From Bacillus sp. EAC (GTDB lineage: Bacteria > Bacillota > Bacilli > Bacillales > Bacillaceae_G): a stretch of DNA of 64,000 nucleotides. The position numbers and the translations under genes were made by a program. The stretch is from the NCBI RefSeq assembly GCF_002156875.1, contig NZ_NCSY01000001.1, forward strand, positions 310,001-374,000, given 5' to 3'. The notes beneath the pieces were generated by a model. The model was given only the letters and a program-made list of their open reading frames with translations. It made no database searches and was not told the origin of the DNA. Below are positions 52,963 to 62,700 of this stretch, one piece after another (the stretch's first letter is position 1; each line of letters opens with the position of its first letter).

Positions 52963-53724
52963 CTATCTAATGTCTGGTTCTACTTTTAGCATATTATTCG
53001 CATTTCTAACACATAGTCCATTTTCAAATATTGGAACAACTTTAAATTGACTTTTAAGACTTACAAATTTCAATTCATCTTCAAATCCATAATCGAGAAG
53101 CATTTTGCCTACACTTGATTCTGCTAATATCTCAAACTCTTTATCTAAATTACTAGAATAAAATAAATGTGCAGCTTTAGCAGCATCAGTATATTCAAGC
53201 TCAATTGAAGAGCTCAGTAGACAATCGATAAAATAACCAGCTCCGTAAAAATCCTCCATATTAAACTTCCCAGATGATCCTGAACAAATTAAGATAATTG
53301 ATTCATCCTTATAATTCGATACAAGATGATGGGCTACTGATTTACTATTTAGTATAGAAGCAGCATACACTTTTTTTGCGTATTGGGATTTTTTAAGAGC
53401 AATAGTCCCATTAGTAGTAGATAAAATAATCGTTTTACCTGAAACGACATCTTTTAAAGCCATCGGATTCGGTGCAAGAAAGCCATCAATTGTCTTCCCT
53501 TGATATTCACCTATAAGTATCGTTTTACTCGGATCTTTACTTTGTCCATATTTTAAGGCTTCTTCCTCATTAAGAACTGGTATAACTTCTTTCGCACCGA
53601 ATTCAAGCGCAGCTGTAATCGTTGAAGTTGCTAATAGTACATCAAAAACGACAACGATTTTATTATCAGTTAGTTGTTGTTCATCAATTTCTTCTTTTCT
53701 CATTAAAAGATGTATTTTCCCCAT
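52963..53724 (-). CDS. ComB-like 2-phosphosulfolactate phosphatase family protein
   Basis: A 253-residue protein of the ComB family (Mg-dependent acid phosphatase of coenzyme M and sulfolactate biosynthesis). Recognisable blocks are [34 protein letters not shown] and NPMALKD (family: GER-G-x-x-x-x-GFD-x-GNSP), [13 protein letters not shown], and [19 protein letters not shown]. Some positions of canonical ComB differ (GEY for GER, LAPNP for GNSP). No ComA, ComC or sulfonate genes are near. It lies in the two-gene unit behind TetR operator 3, so its substrate is probably a phosphorylated hydroxy acid of this pathway rather than phosphosulfolactate. AAAGGAG precedes the ATG. Confidence 0.75.
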   Translation of the reverse strand: MGKIHLLMRKEEIDEQQLTDNKIVVVFDVLLATSTITAALEFGAKEVIPVLNEEEALKYGQSKDPSKTILIGEYQGKTIDGFLAPNPMALKDVVSGKTIILSTTNGTIALKKSQYAKKVYAASILNSKSVAHHLVSNYKDESIILICSGSSGKFNMEDFYGAGYFIDCLLSSSIELEYTDAAKAAHLFYSSNLDKEFEILAESSVGKMLLDYGFEDELKFVSLKSQFKVVPIFENGLCVRNANNMLKVEPDIR

Positions 53725-53765
53725 CTTATAGCTCCTTTTTTATTGAAAGTGAAGTTTAGGAATAA

Positions 53766-54539
53766 TTACATTATCGATGCTCCACCATCAACTACAATCG
53801 TTGCACCTGTAACATAGTCAGAAGCTGGAGCTGCTAAAAAAAGGGCCGCACCTTTTAAGTCATTATCACTGCCAAACTTTTTAAGCGGTGTTACTTCTAG
53901 CAATTCTTTTTCACTTTGTGCAATGACGTCTTTTGACATTTTAGTAGGAAAAAATCCAGGTGCAATTGCATTAACATTTACGCCGCGAGATCCCCATTTT
54001 ACAGCTAAATCTCTTGTAAAACTTAATACCGCGCCTTTACTCGCACTGTAACCGACTGCATTTAAATGGTTAGGATTTGTTCCTTGAATACCTGCTATTG
54101 AAGCTATATTAATTATTTTACCTGAGTTTTGCTCTAACATAATTTTGCCTACTTCTTGGGACATAAGAAATGTCCCAGTCACATTGACATTCATCACTTT
54201 TTGCCAAGCTTCGAGTGGCATCTCCTCTGCTGGTGCGCCCCATGATGCACCACTGTTATTGACTAAAATATCAATTCGTCCAAATTTTTCTTTTGTTTCT
54301 TGAACTACTCTCTGTACATCTTCACGTTTCGTAACATCACATTTTAAAGCTAAAGATTCTACACCAATATTTTTTAATTCTTCACTGACTTCTTTACAGG
54401 CTTCTTCATTTCGTGAGCAAACAACGACATTTGCACCTGCTTCTGCAAATCCTTTTGCAATTTGCTCTCCAAGTCCTCTTCCGCCACCTGTTACAATCGC
54501 AACCTTACCAGTCAAGTCAAATAATTGTTTTACGTGCAT
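53766..54539 (-). CDS. SDR-family oxidoreductase (gluconate dehydrogenase/FabG-like)
   Basis: A 257-residue classical SDR: VTGGGRGLGEQIA (17-29), NNSGASWG, NIASIAG and the catalytic YSASKGA (about Y163, K167), and the terminal TGATIVVDGGASIM. The CSRNEEA segment after strand 2 favours NADP. First gene of unit 3, followed by the ComB-like gene 41 bp on. AGGAGG precedes the ATG. It likely reduces or oxidises an oxo/hydroxyacyl intermediate. Confidence 0.85.
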   Translation of the reverse strand: MHVKQLFDLTGKVAIVTGGGRGLGEQIAKGFAEAGANVVVCSRNEEACKEVSEELKNIGVESLALKCDVTKREDVQRVVQETKEKFGRIDILVNNSGASWGAPAEEMPLEAWQKVMNVNVTGTFLMSQEVGKIMLEQNSGKIINIASIAGIQGTNPNHLNAVGYSASKGAVLSFTRDLAVKWGSRGVNVNAIAPGFFPTKMSKDVIAQSEKELLEVTPLKKFGSDNDLKGAALFLAAPASDYVTGATIVVDGGASIM

Positions 54540-54606
54540 TCCTCTTACCTCCTAAAAAGTTACATATTAAATAATATGTTGTGATCACTTAAACATACGT
54601 ATTAAG

Positions 54607-54624
54607 ATACTAACCAGTCGGTAT
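54607..54624. promoter_or_regulatory. TetR operator 3
   Basis: ATACTAACCAGTCGGTAT, one mismatch to operator 1, 68 bp before the SDR start. It is also within about 210 bp of the divergent TetR relic and exporter. Confidence 0.75.
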
Positions 54625-54834
54625 GTTCATTACTTAAATCATACATAATTAATTCAGAATATTCAATAAAAAATATAAAATTCAATTTTTGCTTTTATTA
54701 ATCACAATATTATTTTTTAACAAAGCCTTATTAATAGTAAGCTCTGATCCTTTATTGATTAAAATTCGCCGAATATGTTTACTATCTGTGAATTAAAAAT
54801 AAAATAATTCATACATTCAAAAAGGATATATTTA

Positions 54835-54939
54835 ATGCCAAGAGGATTTAATGAGCTAAACAAAGAACATATTAAAATAGAAATTTTTAAAGCATTGAAA
54901 GAAGTTATTCAGCACACTAGGACTTATTCGTTTAATTGA
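54835..54939 (+). pseudogene. Truncated TetR-family regulator remnant
   Basis: A 34-codon frame starting MPRGFNELNKEHIKIEIFK and then LKEVIQ. This is the usual first helix of TetR/AcrR regulators (MPRGF-x-E-x-E-x-x-x-I). It has a ribosome binding site (AAAAGGA) but stops before any HTH. The rest of the gene is gone; the exporter gene starts 33 bp later. Such regulators commonly sit next to the DHA2 exporter they repress, so the local repressor of the next gene seems to have been deleted. It could also be a small peptide gene by chance. Confidence 0.55.
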
Positions 54940-54971
54940 ATAACAATGACATGGATAATTTGGAGGTACAA

Positions 54972-56486
54972 ATGAAAGAAAATAACAAAACGCTTATATT
55001 AATCGGATTAATGATTGGTGTGATCTTTTCTGAGTTGGATGAGACTGTTGTATCAACCGCTATGCCAACGATTATTAGAGATTTAGGTGGATTACCATTA
55101 TACGGATGGGTTGGAGGAGTTTATATGCTCTCTATGACTTCTTTTATGGCCATCCTTGGAAAATTAGCAGATTTATACGGACGCAAACGAATTTACTTAG
55201 TTAGTATGGCACTATTCATAGGAGGTTCTATTATTAGTGGAACCGCTCATTCAATGGAAGTTTTATTAATTGGACGTGGGATTCAAGGAATCGGTGCTGG
55301 TGGATTGATGCCACTTGCGATGATTATTTTCGGTGATAGTTTCCCTGTTGAACAACGTGCAAAAATCCAAGGAATTTTCGGTGCTGTCATGTTTATCCCG
55401 CAATTACTTGGACCACTTATAGGTGGCTATTTTGTACAGCATATTTCATGGCACTGGATTTTCTTAGTAAATATTCCCGTAGGAGTACTTGCGGCAATAC
55501 TTTTAGCATTCGGATTAAACGAAACAAAAGTAGATCGAAAAATTAGTATCGATTGGTTTGGTGGTATTTTACTAGTAACGACACTCATCAGTTATTTACT
55601 TACTCCTGTACTTCATCAAACCGAAGGATATTCATGGAATGAACCTCAAATGATTGGACTATTAGTATTAGGTACGATTTTACTCTGCATATTCATTTTT
55701 GTTGAATCAAAAGCAAAAGAACCAATTATTCCATTACATTTATTTAAGAATCGAAATTTCATCGTGATTTCAGCTTTAGTATTCGTATTTATACTTTCAA
55801 TAATGGGTTCCCTATCTTCATTCCCATTTTTCACACAAAATGTCCTTGGACTTACTCCAACTGAATCTGGATATTTAAATCTTCCAATCATGGTAGGTGC
55901 GATCGGTGCAAGTGTAATTGCTGGTCGATTAATGAATAAATTACCTTATCGTACGATTTATATTGTATCATTTATTATTCCTATTATAGGATTTTATTTA
56001 CTATCAGGTATTAATGCGCATACATCAATCATTACATTTATTATTTATTTCATCATACTTGGTTTTGGATTTGGAGCATTGTTTAACAACGCATTAATAA
56101 TACAGGAGTCTGTTGATAAAGAGCATGTTGGTATTGCACAATCATCGGTTACACTATTTCAATCAATAGGAATGACAATTGGTTTTAGTCTTTTCGGTTC
56201 TCTACTTGCATCTAAAATCTCATCTGGGATGAAATCGTTAGCTAGTAATCTTTCAATGGATCAGCTAATTCAAATCAAAAAAATTGAAAATGGTATGATT
56301 CCCAAAAATCTTGATCCTGCATTACTCGAAAACGTAAAAACAGTTTTTGTCCATTCGTTTCAACAATTGTATTGGGTATCATTCGCCCTAGCAATCATTT
56401 CATTCTTAATTTGTTGGGGACTGAAAAAAGAGATATTAATCAAAAAAGATGAAGAAAATGAAGTAAAAGAAGTTACTACACTTTAA
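54972..56486 (+). CDS. MFS drug exporter, DHA2 family (14 TM)
   Basis: A 504-residue EmrB/QacA-type exporter with 14 hydrophobic segments. FSELDETVVSTAMPTI lies in helix 1 (the acidic D/E motif of DHA2), motif A is GKLADLYGRKR, and GRGIQGIGAGGLMPL and AVMFIPQLLGPLIGGYF follow. ATG 54972 is chosen because GGAGG lies 5 bp upstream; the 12-codon extension from a TTG overlaps the regulator relic. Proton-driven efflux of drugs or toxic organics. Lies divergently from unit 3 of the acyl-CoA regulon. Confidence 0.87.
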   Translation: MKENNKTLILIGLMIGVIFSELDETVVSTAMPTIIRDLGGLPLYGWVGGVYMLSMTSFMAILGKLADLYGRKRIYLVSMALFIGGSIISGTAHSMEVLLIGRGIQGIGAGGLMPLAMIIFGDSFPVEQRAKIQGIFGAVMFIPQLLGPLIGGYFVQHISWHWIFLVNIPVGVLAAILLAFGLNETKVDRKISIDWFGGILLVTTLISYLLTPVLHQTEGYSWNEPQMIGLLVLGTILLCIFIFVESKAKEPIIPLHLFKNRNFIVISALVFVFILSIMGSLSSFPFFTQNVLGLTPTESGYLNLPIMVGAIGASVIAGRLMNKLPYRTIYIVSFIIPIIGFYLLSGINAHTSIITFIIYFIILGFGFGALFNNALIIQESVDKEHVGIAQSSVTLFQSIGMTIGFSLFGSLLASKISSGMKSLASNLSMDQLIQIKKIENGMIPKNLDPALLENVKTVFVHSFQQLYWVSFALAIISFLICWGLKKEILIKKDEENEVKEVTTL

Positions 56487-56592
56487 TTTTCAACATGATG
56501 GCTTATAATTGCTTATATTTAAATAAAGGCTTTCTTTTTATGAGTATTTTTATAGTCATGTTTATGGTAAGAATTCAATCAATCATTAAAGA

Positions 56593-56687
56593 AGTTGATT
56601 AGAGTGGGAGATTCGGGACACCTGAGACTCTCCCAAGGCTCAAAGCGCTAGAGGATCAGCGCACTCTCCATTAAAAAAGCGAACATC
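56593..56687 (-). repeat. GC-rich interspersed repeat, decayed copy D
   Basis: Begins GTTGATTAGAGTGGGAG and ends AAGCGAACATCC; in between CGGGACACCTGAGAC and AGAGGATCAG align with the reverse complement of copy A (GAGACAAGTGAGACC, GAGGAGGCTCAG). The outer end is lost. Orientation is opposite to copies A-C. Confidence 0.5.
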
Positions 56688-56718
56688 CATATTTTTTTTC
56701 AGAGCCAAAAAAAATAAG

Positions 56719-56739
56719 ACCATTCCAATACGGAATGGT
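56719..56739. terminator. Bidirectional terminator between the DHA2 and HAD genes
   Basis: ACCATTCC (56719-56726) and GGAATGGT (56732-56739), with A and T runs on the two sides. Confidence 0.85.
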
Positions 56740-56751
56740 TTTTTTATGCAA

Positions 56752-57414
56752 TCATGTACAGTTACCTACTATATGGTTCATTACATCAGTCAATGATTTT
56801 TCTGCCATTGAAGATAATCTTAAGCTATAATTTTCGAATGCCAAATGTGATGTTACACTATTTGGAACAATTACACATCGTAATCCAGCCTCTCTAGCTG
56901 CAATAAGTCCATTTAGTGAATCTTCAAATGCGATTGCTTCAGACGCAGTTACTCCTAATTCCTCAATTGCTTTACAATACAATTCTGGATTTGGCTTCAC
57001 ATTACTTACATCTTCTCTTGTTTTAATTACACTAAAGTATTCATATATGTTTAACTTTTTTAAGAAGCCCTCTACCCATTCTCTTGATGAGCTTGATGCT
57101 AAACCTATGATTAATCCGGCCTCTTTCGCGGTAATTAAATAGTCCTCTACATTTTCACGTAATGCTGGTTCATCGAGCTTTGTCTTCACTAATTTTTCTA
57201 CTGAGCTTTCAATCAGATCTCTTTCAAACGGTATCTTTATATTTTGCTTAAGATAATCATAAAGAATGTCGTCATGTGTACCAATTACTTCTGAGAATTT
57301 TTCTAAAGATAAATCAAATTCATACTCTAACAATACTTCTCTATATGCATCAAACCATACAGATTCTGTATCAACAATTAATCCATCAAAATCAAAAATA
57401 ATTGCTTTTATCAA
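56752..57414 (-). CDS. HAD-superfamily hydrolase, YhcW/beta-phosphoglucomutase-like
   Basis: A 220-residue HAD hydrolase. Motif I is FDFDGLIVDTES (nucleophile D8, acid/base D10), motif II is GLASSSSREWV (about 105), motif III K in VKPNPELY (about 141) and motif IV is EDSLNGLIAA (about 165). The cap is helical, of the beta-phosphoglucomutase type. The sequence is very like B. subtilis YhcW, whose substrate range includes small phosphorylated sugars. The start is TTG at 57412-57414 behind GAGGTG. It is 24 bp after the DUF2785 gene, probably one transcript. Confidence 0.87.
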   Translation of the reverse strand: MIKAIIFDFDGLIVDTESVWFDAYREVLLEYEFDLSLEKFSEVIGTHDDILYDYLKQNIKIPFERDLIESSVEKLVKTKLDEPALRENVEDYLITAKEAGLIIGLASSSSREWVEGFLKKLNIYEYFSVIKTREDVSNVKPNPELYCKAIEELGVTASEAIAFEDSLNGLIAAREAGLRCVIVPNSVTSHLAFENYSLRLSSMAEKSLTDVMNHIVGNCT

Positions 57415-57438
57415 TTCTACACCTCATTCATAATCGTC

Positions 57439-58263
57439 TTAAAACGTACTAATTTCGTCTAATGTATCTAATATTTCGGTTTTTATTTCTGAATTATTTT
57501 GCTTTAGTCGATAGTTAAGACTTCTTAAGAAGTGTTTTGTATTAATCTTTATATTAAAGTCGAGTAAATAATCTCCTGTCAGCTTATACTCTTTAAATCG
57601 ATGACACCATAATATGAAGTCTTGATTTGATACTATTTTACGATCCAAAATTGACATAACAGCTGTAACTAAGCGCTCATCTTCCTCGCAAGTATATACA
57701 TTCATACTTTCCATTACACGCTCTTGAATAATAGTTAGTACTGTCAGTAAATCCCTCCGATTGGATTCATGAGATTTTGCTATTTCATCTAAACAATCTG
57801 CTAGATGTGCAACAGAATGTGCCCAACCCTTTCCTTCAACATAACCACGAATATCTTTTTCATTTTTAGCATATTGGAAAACTCTTTCCTTTATATAACC
57901 AAAATCAGTAGAAAATAAAAATGGCTTTTCAAAGTGTTTTAATAGAATCACACTAATGATTAGTATCGAAAACGATCTTGTAAAAACAGAATCCGTATTC
58001 TCTTCTCCTAATCCATAAAATAAATGATCATCGTCAACAGTGATCAATAAAAAGTTTCTTAACTGTTCATTCGTATATATATCAGTTAGAATCCATTTTG
58101 AGAACACTATATAGATTAAATCATCACGTAAATACGGATCAGTTGTACCAATTAAGCGCAACATTGACTTTGCTAATTCATTCGTATTTTCACCAGTTGG
58201 CACATTAAATTTGTTTTCAATTATTCCTTTTAGCTTTCCGACTAACATTTTTTCTTTTTCCAT
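57439..58263 (-). CDS. DUF2785 family protein
   Basis: About 274 residues, mostly helical, no signal or membrane helix. Family features are LRLIGTTDPYLRDDLIYIVFSKWI near residue 40, DDDHLFYGLGEENTDSVFTRSFS and DIRGYVEGKGWAHSVAHLAD near 150, and EDERLVTAVMSIL. The conserved GWAHSVAHLAD histidines could bind a metal or substrate but nothing is proven. AAAAGGTG precedes two adjacent ATG codons; the second (58261-58263) is better spaced. Cotranscribed with the HAD gene. Confidence 0.8.
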   Translation of the reverse strand: MEKEKMLVGKLKGIIENKFNVPTGENTNELAKSMLRLIGTTDPYLRDDLIYIVFSKWILTDIYTNEQLRNFLLITVDDDHLFYGLGEENTDSVFTRSFSILIISVILLKHFEKPFLFSTDFGYIKERVFQYAKNEKDIRGYVEGKGWAHSVAHLADCLDEIAKSHESNRRDLLTVLTIIQERVMESMNVYTCEEDERLVTAVMSILDRKIVSNQDFILWCHRFKEYKLTGDYLLDFNIKINTKHFLRSLNYRLKQNNSEIKTEILDTLDEISTF

Positions 58264-58423
58264 CATTAACACCTTTTCAATCTTATTTTTATTCTTATTT
58301 TACCACAGCATGATTTCGACTTCAGAATATTAAATATGATTCTATTATTCCGATAATTCATGGTAGAGTAATAGCTGTTAAGAAAAACTATGCTAGAATT
58401 TAAATTATTTAAAGAGGTATATC

Positions 58424-58462
58424 ATGTCACTTAGCTCATTACATAAAAATGTAAATGATTAA
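58424..58462 (+). CDS. Possible 12-aa peptide or truncated gene start
   Basis: ATG TCA ... TAA encoding MSLSSLHKNVND, with AGAGGT 7 bp upstream, an extended -10-like TGCTAGAAT just before, and hairpins after it. The context looks like a real plus-strand transcription unit in a region where all neighbours are on the minus strand. It may be a small peptide, the leader of a small RNA, or the broken start of a lost gene (the sequence recalls the first helix of MazG-like proteins). Confidence 0.3.
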   Translation: MSLSSLHKNVND

Positions 58463-58473
58463 TAGATAAAGAA

Positions 58474-58493
58474 AAAGAGCCCGACGGCTCTTT
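58474..58493. terminator. Hairpin after the short plus-strand frame
   Basis: AAAGAGCC and GGCTCTTT with a 4-base loop CGAC. A second hairpin, GACTTT-CTCT-AAAGTC, with TCTTTTTTATTTTT follows at 58519-58545 and gives a full plus-strand terminator inside the end of the GNAT gene. Confidence 0.55.
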
Positions 58494-58539
58494 CAGACTG
58501 AAATTTAATATTTTATGGACTTTCTCTAAAGTCTCTTTT

Positions 58540-59082
58540 TTATTTTTCCCAATCAGATTTTAGAAGCGAAAAAACATTTACATCATGAGATTCGTTTCCT
58601 TGAAATAAATACCCTCTCAACTTACCTTCCATTTTGAAACCTATTTTTTCAAGTAGAGATGAAGAAGCTATATTTTCCGGAAAAATTATGGCACCAATAC
58701 GATAAAGTCCTAAATTTTGATAGCAATATGTAATCACTTTATTTATTGCTTCTGAAGCATACCCTTTTCTCCAATATGCCGGTAATAAATCATATCCAAT
58801 TTCTGTTCTTTTTGATGCAATAATTAGATTATTTAATCCAATCGTACCAATTAATTCATTTGATTCTTTTTCAATTAAACCCCAACGCATTCCGTGTTGA
58901 TTTTCAAATCTTGTCTGAAACGATTCAATCATTTTTTCAGCTTGTACTTTTTCGGTAAAAGCATTCATGCCATAGTAACGAATCACTTCGTCATTTGAAA
59001 AAATAGAAAATATTTCAATTACATTTGCTTGTGTTATTTGAACTAAAGTTAATCTTTCTGTTTCCAAATTCGGAAAATCCAT
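58540..59082 (-). CDS. GNAT N-acetyltransferase, RimJ/RimL type
   Basis: A 180-residue acetyltransferase of the Acetyltransf_3 group. It begins FPNLETERLTLVQIT and has YDLLPAYWRKGYASEAINKVI (acetyl-CoA loop R-K-G-Y-A, about 97-117) and NIASSSLLEKIGFKMEGKLRGY, all typical of RimJ/RimL-like enzymes. GGGGGAG precedes ATG 59080-59082. The target could be a ribosomal protein N-terminus or a small molecule. Confidence 0.85.
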   Translation of the reverse strand: MDFPNLETERLTLVQITQANVIEIFSIFSNDEVIRYYGMNAFTEKVQAEKMIESFQTRFENQHGMRWGLIEKESNELIGTIGLNNLIIASKRTEIGYDLLPAYWRKGYASEAINKVITYCYQNLGLYRIGAIIFPENIASSSLLEKIGFKMEGKLRGYLFQGNESHDVNVFSLLKSDWEK

Positions 59083-59110
59083 CAATTTACTCCCCCTTTT
59101 GATAATATAA

Positions 59111-59136
59111 AACGACCATCTTATTCGACAGTCGTT
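59111..59136 (-). terminator. Terminator of the small membrane-protein gene
   Basis: AACGAC (59111-59116) and GTCGTT (59131-59136), followed on the minus strand by TTATATT; 14-base loop. Confidence 0.5.
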
Positions 59137-59188
59137 TACTCTATACATTTAATAAATTAGTTTTTAATTGCCTTGCATAAATTAAATC

Positions 59189-59512
59189 TTAGAATTCTTG
59201 CCAGTAATAAATGATGGTAATGATTAAAGAAACGATTGTAAAAATTGCAGAGACAAGAAAAGATATTGATTTTCCAGGTAATTGAACCTGACTTTCCTCT
59301 TTCACTTTTATGCCAGTTTGCGTTTGAACGGACAGTCTTACACTATTCGATAAAAATCCCCCACTACTTGTGAAAATTCGAATAATAATCGTAACAATTA
59401 TGCCTACAATAAATGCATAATCAATCATTCTGGAATCCATAAAATTTGAAACCAACCATGTTAATCCCAATAAAACTGCTAATGTACTAACGATGAACGT
59501 AAGTTTCTTCAA
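59189..59512 (-). CDS. Hypothetical membrane protein, 107 aa
   Basis: Three hydrophobic helices, two at the N-terminus and one at the C-terminus, separated by a polar segment SSGGFLSNSVRLSVQTQTGIK followed by KEESQVQL. GAGGGA lies 7 bp before a TTG at 59510-59512, which I take as the start; a GTG five codons earlier overlaps the site. I do not recognise a named family. Single gene between the GNAT gene and ileS. Confidence 0.5.
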   Translation of the reverse strand: MKKLTFIVSTLAVLLGLTWLVSNFMDSRMIDYAFIVGIIVTIIIRIFTSSGGFLSNSVRLSVQTQTGIKVKEESQVQLPGKSISFLVSAIFTIVSLIITIIYYWQEF

Positions 59513-59702
59513 AATTAATTCCCTCACTTTTTAGTGTTCATTTTTTATATTATAAGCTAATTTGGAAAATATTGTAATAAATATTTCGAATCTTTCATCT
59601 TATTGATATAGGAATGGACTATTTTAGGATAAAAATAAAGAAATTACTCTCTTCAAAGTCTTTTTACAAAACTAGTTAAAAAGCAATTTTATAAAAAACA
59701 AT

Positions 59703-59744
59703 AAAAAAGTGCATCATAAGAAATCATTCTTAGATACACTTTTT
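59703..59744 (-). terminator. Terminator of ileS
   Basis: AAAAAGTGCATC with TAAGAA pairs with TTCTTA and GATACACTTTTT (two mismatches); T run on the minus strand; 8 bp after the ileS stop. Confidence 0.75.
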
Positions 59745-59751
59745 AATCGAA

Positions 59752-62700
59752 CTATGTTGCTGGAGTTAGCTCAATCATACAACGATAATTATTCATTTGT
59801 ACTTCTTTTCCAATTACTTGATCTTTAACAAGTAAATGACGCATCAATAAATTTTCTTGTAGCATTGCTTTAAACTTTTCAGTGATTTTTAGTAAATCTT
59901 TATTTGCAGATATTGCAATATCTACACGCATGTTAATCGGTAATTTTAATTCTTTTCGATATTCTTGGATAGATCGAATCATTTCTCGGACTATACCTTC
60001 TTGAATAAGTTCTTCGGTTAAGGATACATCTAACGTCACAGTGAACTCACCATTTGTTGCTGAGGAATAACCTTCTTTCGGAATTTTTTCAATTAGCACA
60101 TCTTGAATGTTAACCTGTAATGTATCTCCAGATTCAGTAACAAATTTACCGATTCCAGTTTCAATAAATTTCTTCGACTGCTCATTTCCTAATTGCTGGA
60201 GCCAATTATTAATATAGTTTGACTGTTTTCCATACTTTGCCGCTGCTTTTTTAAAGTCTAATTTTAGCTTAGCTAAAGAAAACTGATCATCATCCTTCAA
60301 TTGTATGAAATTCTTTACATTCAACTCTTCTAAAACGATTTCTTTATAAGAATCCCAATTCATTTCGTTATGGCTACTTAATAACGACAAAGATGCTAAC
60401 GGCTGTTTAATCTTTAATGATGTAACATTGCGTACACTTCTGCCTAATTCCACTACTTTTACAACAGCGTCCATTTCCTTTTCGAGATGTTCATTTATAT
60501 GCGTGTCATCATGTACTGGATAATCAGATAGATGGACACTTTGACTAGTTAAATTATTATAAACATCTTCAGCTAAAAAGGGTGTAAATGGTGCTAATAA
60601 TTGACTTACTTTTGTTAATACTTCGTATAGAGTGTGATATGCCGCTACTTTTTCTTGATCCATTCCACTAGCCCAAAAGCGTTCTCTTGAACGTCTTACA
60701 TACCAATTACTAACTTCATCCACTAATTTTGCTATATCTCTCGCAGCATTTGTAAACTGATATTTTTCTAAATTTCCTTTTGTCTGTTTGATTGTGCTAT
60801 GCAATCGCGATAAAATCCAGTCATCTAATTTATTCTTTTTATATTCGTATTTGTTATTTGGATTGAATCCATCTAAATCAGCATATAGTCTGTAAAAACT
60901 ATAAACGTTTCCAAAGGTGTCAATTAATTTTGATTTAGCTTCCTGAACAACTCTTTCCGAAAAGCGTTTAGGGTTCCAAGGAGCGCTATCAACTAATAAG
61001 GCCCATCTTAAAGAATCAGCTCCATACTTTTGGATTAATTCCATTGGGTCAAGTGCATTTCCCTTACTTTTAGACATTTTTTGTCCATTTTCATCTAAAA
61101 CATGACCGAGTGAAAGTACACGTTTATATGGAGCTTTTCCAGTAAAAAGTGTTGATACTGCTAATAAACTATAAAACCAACCACGAGTTTGGTCAATTCC
61201 TTCAATCACTACATCTGCAGGAAATTGTTTATCAAATTTTTCTTTGTTTTCAAAAGGATAATGATATTGTGCAAACGGCATTGATCCACTATCGAACCAT
61301 ACATCAATGACTTCAGGCGTCCTTTCCATCTCCTCGTGACAATTTGAACACTTTAGTTTTACTTGGTCAACAAAGGGTTTATGCAATTCAATTGAATCGA
61401 TTGGCTCAACTGATAAGTTTATTAATTCTTTAATACTTTTAGGAGCGACTTGATGGTCACATGAACTGCATTCCCATATATTTAACGGTGTACCCCAGTA
61501 CCTTTTACGACTTATATTCCAATCGACCATTTGTTCTAAGAAATTCCCAAATCGACCATTTTTAATATGGTCTGGATGCCATGTAACTTCTGCATTGTTC
61601 TTTATAAATTGCTCTTTAAATGCTGTTGTTTTGATAAACCAACTCTCGTTTGCATAATACAGTAATGGTGAATCACAACGCCAACAATGTGGATAGCTAT
61701 GCTCATATTTTTCTTTACTAAATAATAGACCTTTTTCAGCCAAATAACGAACAATATCAACATCGCATTCTTTGACAAAACGCCCTCGGAAATTTGAAAC
61801 TTCATCTGTATATTGTCCCTTTTCATTAACGATGTTAACAAAAGATAAACCATTTTCTTGTACAACCTTATAATCATCTTCACCATAAGCAGGTGCGATA
61901 TGCACAATACCTGTACCACTATTTTCCGTTACAAATTCCGCCCCCACAACCTTATGTCCAGTTTCGACGCTAACGTAATGAAATGGTGGTGTATATGCGA
62001 TACCAATTAAATCAGCAGCTGGAACTTCTGATAGTACGACATAATCAGATTTTAAAACCTTTTCTGTTAATGATTCAGCAAGTATATAGACTTCTTCACC
62101 TTTTTTAGCACGAACATATTTCATAGTTGGATTAATTGCTAAAGCTACATTAGCTGGGAGTGTCCATGGTGTTGTCGTCCAACCTAGGAAATATTCATTT
62201 TCTCGATTTTCCACCTTGAATTTTACTGTTGCAGTTAAGTCTTTGACCACTTTATAACCTTGCGCTACTTCATGTGAGCTTAGCGAAGTTTGACAACTCG
62301 GACAGTAAGGTGAGACGCGATGCCCCTTCATCAGTAATCCTTTTTCATGGATAGTACCCAAAATATTCCAAACACTTTCTATATATGAATTATCTAGCGT
62401 GACGTACGGGTCATCCATATCTACCCAATAACCAAGCTGTTCCGTAAATTCCCGCCATTGTTTCTCATAAATAAACACGCTTTCTTTACATTTTTCAAGA
62501 AATGCTTCAACACCATACTTTTCAATTTCTGCTTTCCCTGAGATCCCCAATTGCTTCTCAACACCAAGTTCAACAGGTAAACCATGCGTATCCCAACCAG
62601 CTTTCCTAATTACTTGATATCCAGACATCGTTTTGTATCTAGCAACTATATCCTTAATTGTACGTCCTAATGCATGACCTACATGTGGAAGTCCATTTGC

